Shown here one piece after another: positions 1-8,951 of a DNA stretch of 64,000 nt; position 1 is the first letter of the stretch; every line of letters begins with the position of its first letter. The notes under the pieces are model-generated. The model had not been told where the DNA came from. It searched no databases and saw only the letters and a program-made list of their open reading frames with translations. Source of the DNA: Flavobacterium sp. (GTDB taxonomy: Bacteria; Bacteroidota; Bacteroidia; Flavobacteriales; Flavobacteriaceae); NCBI GenBank assembly GCA_016721735.1, contig JADKHM010000004.1:293877-357876 (forward strand), read 5' to 3'. The position numbers and the translations under genes are program-made.

Positions 1-66
1 AACTTATGGAAAAACTTCGATTCGAAAGTGACCAGAAGAAGACGCACCTACCGAAAAGACCTGTAA
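1..66 (+). CDS. C-terminal end of an unidentified protein (cut by window edge)
   Basis: Frame 1 is open from the first base and reads 21 codons ending in a basic tail (TRRRRTYRKDL) before TAA at 64-66. The stop directly abuts the stop of the converging lipoprotein gene at 67, which is the spacing expected of a real gene end. The fragment is too short to identify a family. It could also be a chance open frame. Confidence 0.45.
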   Translation, partial: NLWKNFDSKVTRRRRTYRKDL

Positions 67-80
67 TTATTTCTTACAGG
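60..80. terminator. Possible small hairpin between converging stops
   Basis: CCTGTAA (60-66) and TTACAGG (74-80) form a perfect 7-bp stem over a 7-nt loop. The stem includes the stop codons of both converging genes. There is no strong T-run, so termination is only a possibility. Confidence 0.25.
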
Positions 81-519
81 GTACTTCTACTAGCGGCAAT
101 GAAGATTCAAATTGAATTCCTTTGTAGTCTTTAAAAACCACTTTGCCGTCTTGATCTTCCGTAACTGGGCCAAATCCTTCCACATAGTTTTTTCCTTGCT
201 TCAAAAAAACAACTTCACGCACAGACAGTGCTCCCTCTGACTGGAAACTATATTTCCCTCTAAGCGTATCGCCACGGAAAGCCCCGACTAAAGTACCTTC
301 GTTATCATCTTTTTCAAAATAATTGTAGGACAATGTCCCGTACTGAAGTTGATCTCCTTTGATAACCAAAGTCATTGAAACCGTGTCTTTCCCATGAACG
401 CCTTCATAGCACATTTCAGAAAACGGATTGACAGGCTTTTCAATTATATAATCTTCTGCAGTCATCTCCTTTTTGCAGGAAATAAATACTAGCAAACCAA
501 AAAAAAGAATTTCCTTCAT
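67..519 (-). CDS. Small hypothetical lipoprotein
   Basis: A 150-residue protein starting at MKEILFFGLL, with a hydrophobic stretch ending FISC followed by KK. This is a type II signal peptide whose lipidated cysteine is near residue 16. An upstream in-frame ATG at 573 would add 18 polar residues in front of the signal, so the start at 519 was chosen. The mature part (EDYIIEKPVNPFSEMCYEG, then alternating beta-type sequence with DTVSMTL and DTLRGKYSF) looks like a small beta-barrel domain of the kind common in Bacteroidota lipoproteins. I recognise no family. It lies downstream of the alpha-oxoamine synthase on the same strand and may be cotranscribed with it. Confidence 0.75.
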   Translation of the reverse strand: MKEILFFGLLVFISCKKEMTAEDYIIEKPVNPFSEMCYEGVHGKDTVSMTLVIKGDQLQYGTLSYNYFEKDDNEGTLVGAFRGDTLRGKYSFQSEGALSVREVVFLKQGKNYVEGFGPVTEDQDGKVVFKDYKGIQFESSLPLVEVPCKK

Positions 520-564
520 AACAGTTATATTAAAAAAAACCACTTCATTTTTTTGAGTGGTTTT

Positions 565-597
565 CATTATCAATTATCAATTATTAATTGTCAATTA
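565..597. repeat. Tandem 8-nt repeat (TCAATTAT)n
   Basis: About four degenerate copies of an ATCAATTA-type octamer lie between the lipoprotein start and the stop of the upstream synthase gene. Similar short-word tandem repeats occur at several other gene borders in this window. Confidence 0.6.
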
Positions 598-1854
598 ACT
601 TACGTCAACTGTAGTTTTCTCAGCAATTGCTTTATAGGTGCCATTCTCCAATTTCTCGCGAATAGCATTAAAAGCAGTCAACGTTTCATCAATATCTGCC
701 AAAGTGTGTGATGAAGTTGGAATCATACGCAATAAGATAATCCCTTTTGGAATTACTGGATAGACTACTATCGATAGAAAAATACCATAATTTTCTCTTA
801 AGTCATTCACCATCACCATTGCTTCTGGAATACTTCCTTCTAAGTAAACTGGCGTCACACAAGTATTGGTATCTCCAATATTAAAGCCATGCGATTTCAA
901 TCCATTTTGCAACGCATTGACATTCTCCCACAATTTGTCTTTCAACTCAGGGTGGTTGCGTAACAATTCCAATCTTTTCAAGGCACCAAGCGTTTGAATC
1001 ATCGGCAATGCTTTGGCAAACATCTGTGAACGCAAATTATATTTCAAGTAATCTATTATATCTTTATCCGCAGCGATGAAGGCACCAATGCTCGCCATCG
1101 ATTTGGCAAACGTAGAGAAATATACATCAATACCATCCTGACAACCTTGCTCCTCGCCCGCTCCCGCGCCTGTTTTTCCTAAAGTTCCAAAACCGTGAGC
1201 ATCATCTACTAACAGACGGAAATTATATTTCTTTTTCAACTCCACAATCTCCTTCAACTTGCCTTGTTGGCCGCGCATTCCGAAAACACCTTCCGTAATA
1301 AACAGAATCCCACCACCCGTTTCCGTTGCCATCTTGGTCGCACGTTGCAGGTTTTTCTCCATGCTTTCCAAATCGTTGTGCTTATAGGTGAAACGTTTCC
1401 CCATATGCAAACGAACTCCATCTATAATACACGCATGCGCATCCACATCGTAAACAATAATATCGTTTTTGGTCACCAACGCATCAATCGTTGACATGAT
1501 TCCTTGATACCCAAAATTCAACAAATACGCTGATTCTTTCATAACAAAAGCAGCCAATTCTCTTTCCAATTGTTCGTGTACATCGGTGTGACCGCTCATC
1601 ATACGAGCGCCCATCGGATAGGCCGCACCATATTGAATTGCAGCCTCAGTATCTGCTTTTCGTACTTCTGGATGATTCGCCAATCCCAAATAATCATTCA
1701 AACTCCAGTTCAAAATGTTCTTTCCTTTAAACTGCATCCTCGGACCCAATTCACCTTCCAGCTTTGGAAATACGTAATAACCTTCGGCTTGTGACGCCCA
1801 TTTTCCTAATGGACCTTTATTATTTTGGATTCTTTCAAATAAATCTTTCACCAT
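595..1854 (-). CDS. Alpha-oxoamine synthase family PLP enzyme (KBL / AONS / serine palmitoyltransferase type)
   Basis: A 419-residue PLP-dependent fold-type I enzyme that condenses an amino acid with an acyl thioester. The ATG at 1854 (MVKDLFERIQ) was chosen; the frame extends only to an upstream TTG. The glycine-rich substrate region LNDYLGL lies near residue 55, the PLP-contacting VDDAHGFG near 216-223, and the Schiff-base lysine in STFAKSMASIG near residue 251. Length and motifs fit the family throughout. Family members include 2-amino-3-ketobutyrate CoA ligase, 8-amino-7-oxononanoate synthase and serine palmitoyltransferase. There are no biotin or threonine-degradation neighbours. A role in the first step of sphingolipid synthesis, which many Bacteroidota carry out, is plausible but is only inference. 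Confidence 0.9.
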   Translation of the reverse strand: MVKDLFERIQNNKGPLGKWASQAEGYYVFPKLEGELGPRMQFKGKNILNWSLNDYLGLANHPEVRKADTEAAIQYGAAYPMGARMMSGHTDVHEQLERELAAFVMKESAYLLNFGYQGIMSTIDALVTKNDIIVYDVDAHACIIDGVRLHMGKRFTYKHNDLESMEKNLQRATKMATETGGGILFITEGVFGMRGQQGKLKEIVELKKKYNFRLLVDDAHGFGTLGKTGAGAGEEQGCQDGIDVYFSTFAKSMASIGAFIAADKDIIDYLKYNLRSQMFAKALPMIQTLGALKRLELLRNHPELKDKLWENVNALQNGLKSHGFNIGDTNTCVTPVYLEGSIPEAMVMVNDLRENYGIFLSIVVYPVIPKGIILLRMIPTSSHTLADIDETLTAFNAIREKLENGTYKAIAEKTTVDVS

Positions 1855-1940
1855 AATATTCAATATAAAATCGGTTTTTTTAGATGGCGCAAAATTAAAT
1901 ATTTCCGACTGATATTACTGCTATTATTCTATTTATTTTT

Positions 1941-2013
1941 AGGAGCCATTTCCCGCTATTCGCTCTATCTTTTTTTCGTGCCTCAAAAAAGGATGCCGCT
2001 ACTATCGGGGCTA
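1941..2013 (+). repeat. Interspersed fixed-arm element, copy A
   Basis: Left arm GAGCCATTTCCCGCTATTCG, central hairpin TTTTTT/AAAAAA with loop CGTGCCTC, and right arm GGATGCCGCTACTATCGGGG followed by CTA. The same arms recur at five other intergenic sites in the window. This copy lies between two divergent genes. Confidence 0.8.
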
Positions 2014-2098
2014 AAAATCACCACTAAGAATAAACTCCGTATCTTTGACCACAACATTTGTCAACCCGAACGCAGTAGAGGGAGCTCATCAACTCAAA

Positions 2099-2137
2099 AC
2101 CGACAACCGACAACCGACAACTTACAACATACAACAC
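2099..2137. repeat. Tandem heptamer repeat (CGACAAC)n
   Basis: Three exact CGACAAC units (2101-2121) are followed by degenerate TTACAAC and ATACAAC units, ending just before the NYN gene start. The complementary words (GTTGTCGGTTGTTGG) appear downstream of the sirtuin gene near 21780. Confidence 0.65.
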
Positions 2138-2141
2138 AACT

Positions 2142-2930
2142 ATGTCACAAAACACCAAAGAACTTAAAATAGCCGTCTTGATCGACGCAGATAATGTTCC
2201 TTACAGCAATGTCAAAGGAATGATGGAAGAAATTGCCAAATTTGGAATTCCAACCACCAAACGAATTTATGCCGACTGGACCAAACCCAACGCAGGAGGA
2301 TGGAAAAGCGTATTACTTGAACATGCCATCACGCCAATTCAGCAATATAGTTATACGGTTGGAAAGAACTCCTCCGACTCCGCAATGATTATCGACGCCA
2401 TGGATTTGCTTTACTCAGGCAAAGTAGATGGATTCTGCATCGTGTCCAGCGATAGCGATTTCACGCGCTTGGCCATTCGTTTACGAGAATCAGGAATGAA
2501 AGTTATTGGACTCGGAGAAAAGAAAACGCCAAATTCATTCATTGTAGCCTGCGATCGATTTATTTATATCGAAGTATTGGAAGGCGCGAAACCTAAAAAA
2601 CTTCCCAAACCGAACACCAACAACACGCCAAGCGACAACAGAAAACCAATCGAGAAACCAGCAGAAAAAGCCTTAAACAAAATTGACCTTCAAACCATCG
2701 AACTTATTGAAGCGACCATTGAAGCTATTGGCGATGACGACGGCTGGGCGTTCTTAGGTGATGTTGGAAACCTCATCGTAAAGAAAAAACCAGAATTCGA
2801 TCCGCGTAATTACGGTTTTAATAAACTAACACCGATGCTCAAGTCGCTTACTGATATTCTCGAAATCGACGAGCGAGACTCAGACAAGAAAGGAATCAAA
2901 CATGTCTTTGTCCGATTAAGATTTAGCTAA
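2142..2930 (+). CDS. NYN (PIN-like) domain protein with C-terminal OST-HTH/LOTUS domain
   Basis: A 262-residue cytoplasmic protein. Residues 8-150 form a NYN/LabA-like PIN-fold domain, with acidic residues in LIDADN (D15, D17) and in the SSDSDF motif that in this family form a metal-dependent nuclease centre. A charged linker (about 150-180) is followed by an OST-HTH/LOTUS winged-helix domain (about 182-262: AIGDDDGWAFLGDVG, then NYGFNKLTPMLKSL), a fold that binds RNA. NYN-LOTUS fusions are widespread in bacteria and are related to eukaryotic RNA-regulatory proteins such as MARF1. RNA processing is the likely job, with no known target. The gene is monocistronic and is followed by a strong hairpin terminator. 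Confidence 0.9.
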   Translation: MSQNTKELKIAVLIDADNVPYSNVKGMMEEIAKFGIPTTKRIYADWTKPNAGGWKSVLLEHAITPIQQYSYTVGKNSSDSAMIIDAMDLLYSGKVDGFCIVSSDSDFTRLAIRLRESGMKVIGLGEKKTPNSFIVACDRFIYIEVLEGAKPKKLPKPNTNNTPSDNRKPIEKPAEKALNKIDLQTIELIEATIEAIGDDDGWAFLGDVGNLIVKKKPEFDPRNYGFNKLTPMLKSLTDILEIDERDSDKKGIKHVFVRLRFS

Positions 2931-2934
2931 ATAA

Positions 2935-2964
2935 AAAAAGCCTCTTCAAATGAAGAGGCTTTTT
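2935..2964. terminator. Bidirectional rho-independent terminator
   Basis: AAAAAGCCTCTTCA and TGAAGAGGCTTTTT form a 14-bp perfect stem over a 2-nt loop, with A- and T-runs on either side. It serves the converging NYN gene and giant gene 1. Its GCCTCTTC core is the same as in the terminator after giant gene 2. Confidence 0.92.
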
Positions 2965-2985
2965 CGTACTAATTAAGTTTTATTA

Positions 2986-3564
2986 TTGTGGGAAATTTGC
3001 AAATACGGAATTTTCCAAGTTAGGGAAGAAAATATCTGTATCTGAATTATCTACCGAACCATCTCCATTAATATCTGTAGCTAATGGTCCAAAATTAGAA
3101 ATCGAAACATCTTCTAATAATACATCTGAATCTGTATTATCAATGGTGTAGTCTTGATTCAAATCTCCAGAGTAGAATGCCCAAACACCAGCTTCTACTT
3201 CGATCATATTATCACCATATGCCTGTGAAGCACTGCTAGAAAAGTCATAACTTAATGGTGTCGTACCTATCGATTGCGGAGAAGCAGTCCATGTTTGAAC
3301 TAAACTAACGCCACGTACTGCAATATAATAAGAACCAGATGGTGCTGTCGCAAAGGTTGCTGATAGCGTTCCATCGGCATGCAAGGTTGCAGTCGTGCTA
3401 TCTACAAGACTGTAATCAATAGCGTCATGCAATTCGATGGTCAAATCTTCCACGTCAGTTGGACTTATTGATGAAGGGAAGTTTAGATCTTGATTTAATT
3501 TTACAGAACGCATCGTAGAAGCGGTATCATAGTAACCTTGCACAAACAAGGTCAAATTCACCAC
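2986..3564 (-). other. 193-residue C-terminal module with dockerin-like repeats (giant 1)
   Basis: The module runs from VVNLTLFVQGYYD to the C-terminus. It has a beta-rich part (VEDLTIELHD, SGSYYIAV) and two calcium-loop motifs typical of type I dockerin folds (GDLNQDYTIDNTDSD and TDINGDGSVDNSDTD). It aligns without gaps with the end of giant gene 2, about 150 of 193 residues being identical by hand count. The function is unknown; surface attachment or export is an inference from its terminal position. Confidence 0.85.
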
Positions 3565-3589
3565 TTTTCCAGTAACGCAATTGTTAGTC

Positions 3590-5806
3590 AGTTCCGCATT
3601 GGTATCATCGCAATCCGCACCTAAAGAAACCAGCACATATCCTGTTGGAGCGATTGTTCCGTAGCAAACAAGAGTAGTTGATACACCGCCGCTATATCCA
3701 TCATTGTCAGCATCAATATCTAAGAAATCTGTTCTATAAGTTATCGGGTTACTGTCGTCGCAGTCATCAGGACCTAATTGTGTTACTGTCGTTCCAATTG
3801 GTAAATTAGCACCATAACAAGTCATTGTTCCAGTTCCAACGGTAAAGGTATCACCATCTGCATCAGTGTATAATGTTGCACTTCTATAAATATCACGATC
3901 TAAATCATTACAATCATGGTCAACAGACTGTGTTAACGTAGTTCCTGGAGGTAAAGTCGCACCATAGCAAACTGTACTTCCTGTTCCAACAGTGTAAGTG
4001 TCGCCATCAAGATCAGTATAAAGTGTCTCACTTCTATAAACATCACGATCTATATCATCACAATCTTCATCAACCGTTGATGTCAATGCAGTACCTGCTG
4101 GCAAAACGGCACCGTAACAAACTACACTTCCTGTTCCTACAGTGTAAGTATCACCGTCAACATCAGTATACAAATGTTGCACTTCTGTAAATTAACGCAT
4201 TGGTATCATCGCAATCAGATCCTAAAGTTGTTGCTGATGTTCCAAGTGGAATAGTAGCTCCAACACAAATTCCAATGATGGCGCCATCATCATGTCCATC
4301 TCCGTCTAGGTCTGTATACAAATTAGCAGAAGTAAAAATTGATGCGTTTGTGTCATCACAATCTTCTGTTGGAGATGCAGTAAGCGTAGTCCCTACAGGT
4401 AAAGTGTCACCATAACAAACTGTAGTTCCTGCACCAACGGTGTATGTATCTCCATCAACATCAGTATGTACAGTTGCACTTCGGTAAACCAAGAAATCTG
4501 CGTCATCACAATCTTCCGTTTGAGAAGGAGTTAGAGTTTTACCGAATGGCAAAAAACCTCCCAACATACTACACTTCCAGCTCCGACTGTATAACCATCC
4601 AAATCGAAGTCTGTAAACAAAATATCACTGCGATAAACTGCGCCACTAAAATCATCACAATCTTCTGTTTGAGAAGGTACTAATGCGGTTCCAGCTGGTA
4701 GATCGGCACCATAACAAACAACGCTTCCGGATCCAACAGTATAAGAATCTCCATCCTCATCGGTAAACAAAGTAGCACTTCTATAAATCAAAGCATCGGT
4801 GTCATCACAATCTGAACCTAAAGTCGTAAGTGCCGTTCCCGGAGGAAGAGTAGCACCATAGCACAACGGTCCTGGTACAAATCCATCGTCGTGACCATCA
4901 CCATCTAAATCACCATACAATGCTGTGCTTCTAAATATCGAATCATTGTCATCATCACAATCGGTTCCGTCTAGAGAATATCCAGTTGGCGGTGTCGCGC
5001 TGTTTTCTCCACAAACTAACAGTGGCGTTCCAGCTCCGTAGGTATCTCCATCAAGATCTTCGTAAAACGAGAATAAATTAAATTTCGTAGCATCGTTGTC
5101 ATCACAATCAGTATTATTTGTTGAATAACCAGTTGGAGGTAAACTTGCATTCTCAGTACACAACATTTCCGATGTAGTGCTACCGTAAGTATCTCCGTCT
5201 GCATCTACATAATATACGTAAGTAATCGTTTTTAATGGGTTAGCATCGTCGCAATCATTACTGCTTAATGAAAAACCGGTAGGTGGCGACATGTCATCGA
5301 CTGCACAGGCCGCTCCCGTTAGATTACTTCCGAAAGTATCTTCATCTGCATCAACAAAGAAAGAAAAGGTATTGAATTTTAAAATATTAGTATCATCACA
5401 GTCCGTATTACTTAAAGAAAAGCCGGTTGGTGGTGTCACATCACTAATCGCGCAAGCTTGCACTAATGAACCTGCTCCATAAGTATCGCCGTCAGCATCA
5501 ACATAGAAAGGATAAGTAATTGTTTTTCTTGAATCAGTATCATCACAATCACTATTATCTAAAGAATATCCTGTTGGAGGAGAAAATGCATCAGCCGCAC
5601 AAACGTCCACTAAACTTCCAAAACCAAAAGTATCACCATCTGCGTCTGCATAAAAAGAGAATTTTTCGTGTGAGAAAGGATCATTATCATCGCAGTCAGT
5701 ACTATCTGTAACACTACCACTCGGCGGTAAACCACTGCCGTCGCAACTGGTTACTGGCGCGGCAAGATTTCCATAAGTATCTCCATCTGCATCGGTATAG
5801 AAAGTG
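3590..5806 (-). repeat. Array of about 15 MopE-like DxDGDTYG...DCDD repeats
   Basis: Units of about 45-55 residues follow the pattern YxDxDGDTYG, a central cysteine, PPTGYS or LPxGT, then a DCDD (once DCND) motif. Fifteen DCDD-type motifs can be counted across the broken segments. The paired aspartates suggest calcium binding and the two cysteines per unit suggest a disulfide. Three of the frame breaks, including one at the array edge, lie in or beside this repetitive stretch. Confidence 0.85.
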
Positions 5807-8776
5807 CCCTGCGTTTACTGGTTACAATAACAGTCAAAGTTTCAAAAATATCAGCAACGCAAGTTGGACTAGAACCAACATTAGAACTAACTCCTACCAA
5901 TTGATAATTTATATTTCTAATATTGTCAGTCGGAACTGGCAGGCTTACGCTATTGCCAGAAGTAGTAACAATCGTTTGCAATAGTGGAGGAACAATACCA
6001 TCGGCAATAATATACTGAAACTCATAAGGTGGTAAACCATTCGCGCCTGTGAAAGTGACAGAAGCTGTGCTATTTTGACAAACTGAACTCGAACCTGAAA
6101 TGGTAGCGGTTGGTATTCCAAATACAGTAATTGTACCTGAGCTAGAACTAGTTACACTAGGTGCTGTACCGCAAGTTCCTGCATAACTAACTACACAATA
6201 ATAACTTGTAGCGCCCACTGTAGTCGTTGGAGGAGAAAATGATGATGCTGTCGCTCCTGAAATCAAATCTGCTCCAGGATTGCGATACCATTGATATGCC
6301 AGATTACTACCTGCTGCGAGCACAGTTAAAGGACTTGAAGAAGAATCTTTACATGCATCTTGAGTCGTCAGGTTGGCTGTTCAAAATAATGGGTCGACCT
6401 ATTCTTAAATCATTAAAGAAAACGTCTTTGTCAGAACCGCCGCCAGCATTGCTATTAAAAAATTCTATTTGAGCAGGCACTTGACCTCCAACTGCTGTCG
6501 CGAATGTTCTTCCTGTTAAGACTGTTGTTACTCCAGATCTTGTAATTGAAATACTGTAGGTATTAGCCGCTGTATAGGCAAAAGTTATATTGCTCAAACC
6601 TGTAGTTGTCAAATTTACTCCAGTATTGGTTGTAGCATCATCAGCAATAAAATACTGCGTATCTCCACCAGTAAAGCGGAATTCAGACAAGATATTGTTA
6701 CTTGAATTTCTCAATCGAAATCCTACTTTTTTCCCGCATCGACATCCTCCGTTGTCAAAGGCAAAACTTAACGTATTTCCAATTTCTAAAGGACCTGCAA
6801 ATGGACGAATCGCTGAAGTCAATCCTCCAGAATTAGCATAAATTCCCCAAGCTTGTCCTATATCGGATCCACCTGTAAAAGTTCCGCCACTTCCGCCACT
6901 TACTAATAAAGACCATGGACCAAAACCTTGACCGCCATTTCCTCCAGTAGTGATTCCGTAAGTTGCGGTATCAGATGGGATTCCAGTAATACTTACCGCA
7001 CCTGAAACATCACTTGTTATAGAAGTTGGAGCACACAAACCTCCAACTACGCAATAATAATATAAAGTAGTTCCACCTGCATATACTGGCGTATAAGAAG
7101 CTGAAGAAGCACCACTTAGTAATGTTCCTCCTGAATTACTTGGTGTTGTATTGCTATACCATTGGTACGTTAAAGAAGCGCCATCCGCCACTACCGATAA
7201 TGCTGAAGCTGACGTGCCCAAACAAACCGACTGAGCACTAGTAGCGGGTTGTGTCATAATTGAAGTACTCACCCCAACTGACACTACTAATGAACTAGGC
7301 AAACTATCACCACTTGAATTTCTAGCAACAACAGAAATAGTTCCTCCTGGGTTGGTAACAGTTACATCAATACTATTAGTAGTACTTGTCCCCGTCCAAC
7401 CACTAGGCAAAGTCCATTCGTAACTTGTTGCGTTTATATCATTGATTACACTATAAGTTTGTGTAGCACCATTGCAAAGTGCAGTGGCACCCGAAATAGC
7501 ACTTGGTTGTCCCGGAGCTAAAGTTGGTGCTGTATAAACCAAATTAATTGTATTTCCACCGGATAAAGTCACTGCAAATGTTCCTGTAAAAGAAGCAAAA
7601 GATGACGTATTAATTGTAAAATTACTTGTATTAAATCCTGAAACACTGCTACCAGACGCAATTGGCCAAGTATAATTGTTAGCTGGATTGAAATTAGCCA
7701 CCGACAAAGACACTAAGTTTAGCGTAATTGGCGAAGCAGAGCAGGTTAATACTCCAGTTGAAGTTATTCGATCCCAACCACTTGCAGCACCAGAAGTTCC
7801 TGTTGCATCATTCATTTCAATTTGGTAGGAAGAACTGCCATTAAAAGTAAATGCACCGGTCGTCAGCGTAGCTGTCGTACTTGCTGTACCTCCAGGAGAA
7901 ACGGCACCAGAAAGGGAAACAGTACCTCCAATTGTTCCACTGCCCGCAAGTGTAGCTCCATTTCCAGCGGATACAGACACAGCGCTAGAGGCTGCAGTTG
8001 TTCCGTTTACGAATAATGTTCCTGCATGCACGAATACAGCTCCCGAATAACCTCCAGAACTATTACCTGTCAATGTTACTCGTGTATTGGCTTGATTCGC
8101 ATCAACATTGTCTCTACCTATAATTAGAGACTTGTTTCCTGATAAGGTATTTATTGAGATTGAACTGGCAGTATTGGTATTGGCAACACGCAAACCAGTA
8201 ATATTTCCACCTGTTCCTAAATTTCCATTAAATGTAAAACCACCAGTACCTCTGGCAGTAATCCATGAAGTCCTTGCTCCTCCATCATTAAAATTAATCG
8301 GAAAGTTAATGGTCTGATTGGCCGAAGCATCACTCAACACCCAACTTTGCTGACCTCCAAAATCAAATAAATTGACCGAGCCAGAACCAGTTAAATTATA
8401 GGCGACACTCCCATTAAAAAAGAGACGCCATTGGCTCATGCCACTCACGTTATTAACGCAGTTGGTTGCGTTACCGCCACCTGTAAATTGCAACTGTCCA
8501 TAGCCTGTACCACTAGACCAGTTGCCTCCGTTACTCCAGTTTCCAGCACCGGTCCAGTTGGTAAAATTCTGAGCCTGTGCCGAAAAAGCAACGGACAATA
8601 AGCAAATTAAAAATAGAATTTTCTTCATAATAATTAAGTTTAATTTTATGTTAATGACAAAAATGTATACTTCGACGCCCCTATTGGTATCAAGCACGCA
8701 TTCTATCAAGTGTTTTGACATTATAAACTTAAAGATTTTTTAACACTACGAAAAACTATGATTCTGATTTTGATTT

Positions 8777-8792
8777 ACGAAAACGTTTTCGT
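8777..8792. promoter_or_regulatory. LacI-family-type operator palindrome upstream of giant gene 1
   Basis: ACGAAAACGTTTTCGT is a perfect 16-bp palindrome with the central CG and flanking CG dinucleotides typical of LacI/CcpA-family operators. It lies about 150 nt upstream of the giant 1 start codon. A 15/16 match lies upstream of the GH31 gene at 54373-54388. The rest of the 323-nt gap (8629-8951) is AT-rich, with a weak promoter-like TAAGTTTA (minus strand, 8724-8731) and the giant 2 terminator. Confidence 0.6.
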
Positions 8793-8899
8793 GTTGATAA
8801 ATAGTTATTTTTCAGAATGATAACTTTAATATTAATATTATTTGTAAGGGAAATTGTATAAAAATCAAAGCACCGTGAAATAGATCCCTTATATATATG

Positions 8900-8930
8900 A
8901 AAAAAGCCTCTTCTTGGAAGAGGCTTTTTT
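8900..8930. terminator. Rho-independent terminator after giant gene 2
   Basis: AAAAAAGCCTCTTC and GAAGAGGCTTTTTT form a perfect stem over a 3-nt loop. It lies 22 nt past the giant 2 stop on the minus strand. The core matches the terminator after giant gene 1. Confidence 0.92.
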
Positions 8931-8951
8931 TATTCTAGATATAAATCTTAA

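Larger units (their letters stand above)
2983..8628 (-). pseudogene. Giant secreted surface protein 1 with MopE-like DCDD repeats (frame broken four times)
   Basis: The reading frame starts at MKKILFLICLLSVAFSAQAQ (type I signal peptide, ATG at 8628) and continues to 2983 if four one-base shifts are corrected: an extra base at about 6369, a missing T at 5814-5816, a missing C at 4560-4562 and an extra A at 4172-4174. The net change is zero and gives about 1,881 residues. At each repair the protein resumes exactly in repeat consensus, for example GTFYTDADGDTYG and RSATLYTDVDGD. Domains in order: a passenger-type beta-helix, Ig/PKD-like repeats with CXG or YQW motifs, about 15 calcium-type DxDGDTYG...DCDD repeats, then the 193-residue module shared with giant gene 2. 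No canonical T9SS domain is seen. The likely role is a surface adhesin or fibre. The individual open segments are 6349-8628, 5751-6323, 4531-5610, 4163-4567 and 2983-4182. Confidence 0.85.

Noticed and set aside
1978..2172. Plus-strand open frame upstream of the NYN gene
   Set aside because: It runs through element copy A and tandem CGACAAC repeats and overlaps the real NYN start in another frame. Its residues mirror repeat words.
2983..8628. Programmed ribosomal frameshifting as the reason for the broken giant gene 1
   Set aside because: The shifts occur in both directions at unrelated sites with no slippery heptamer plus structure, and single-base indels in runs explain them.
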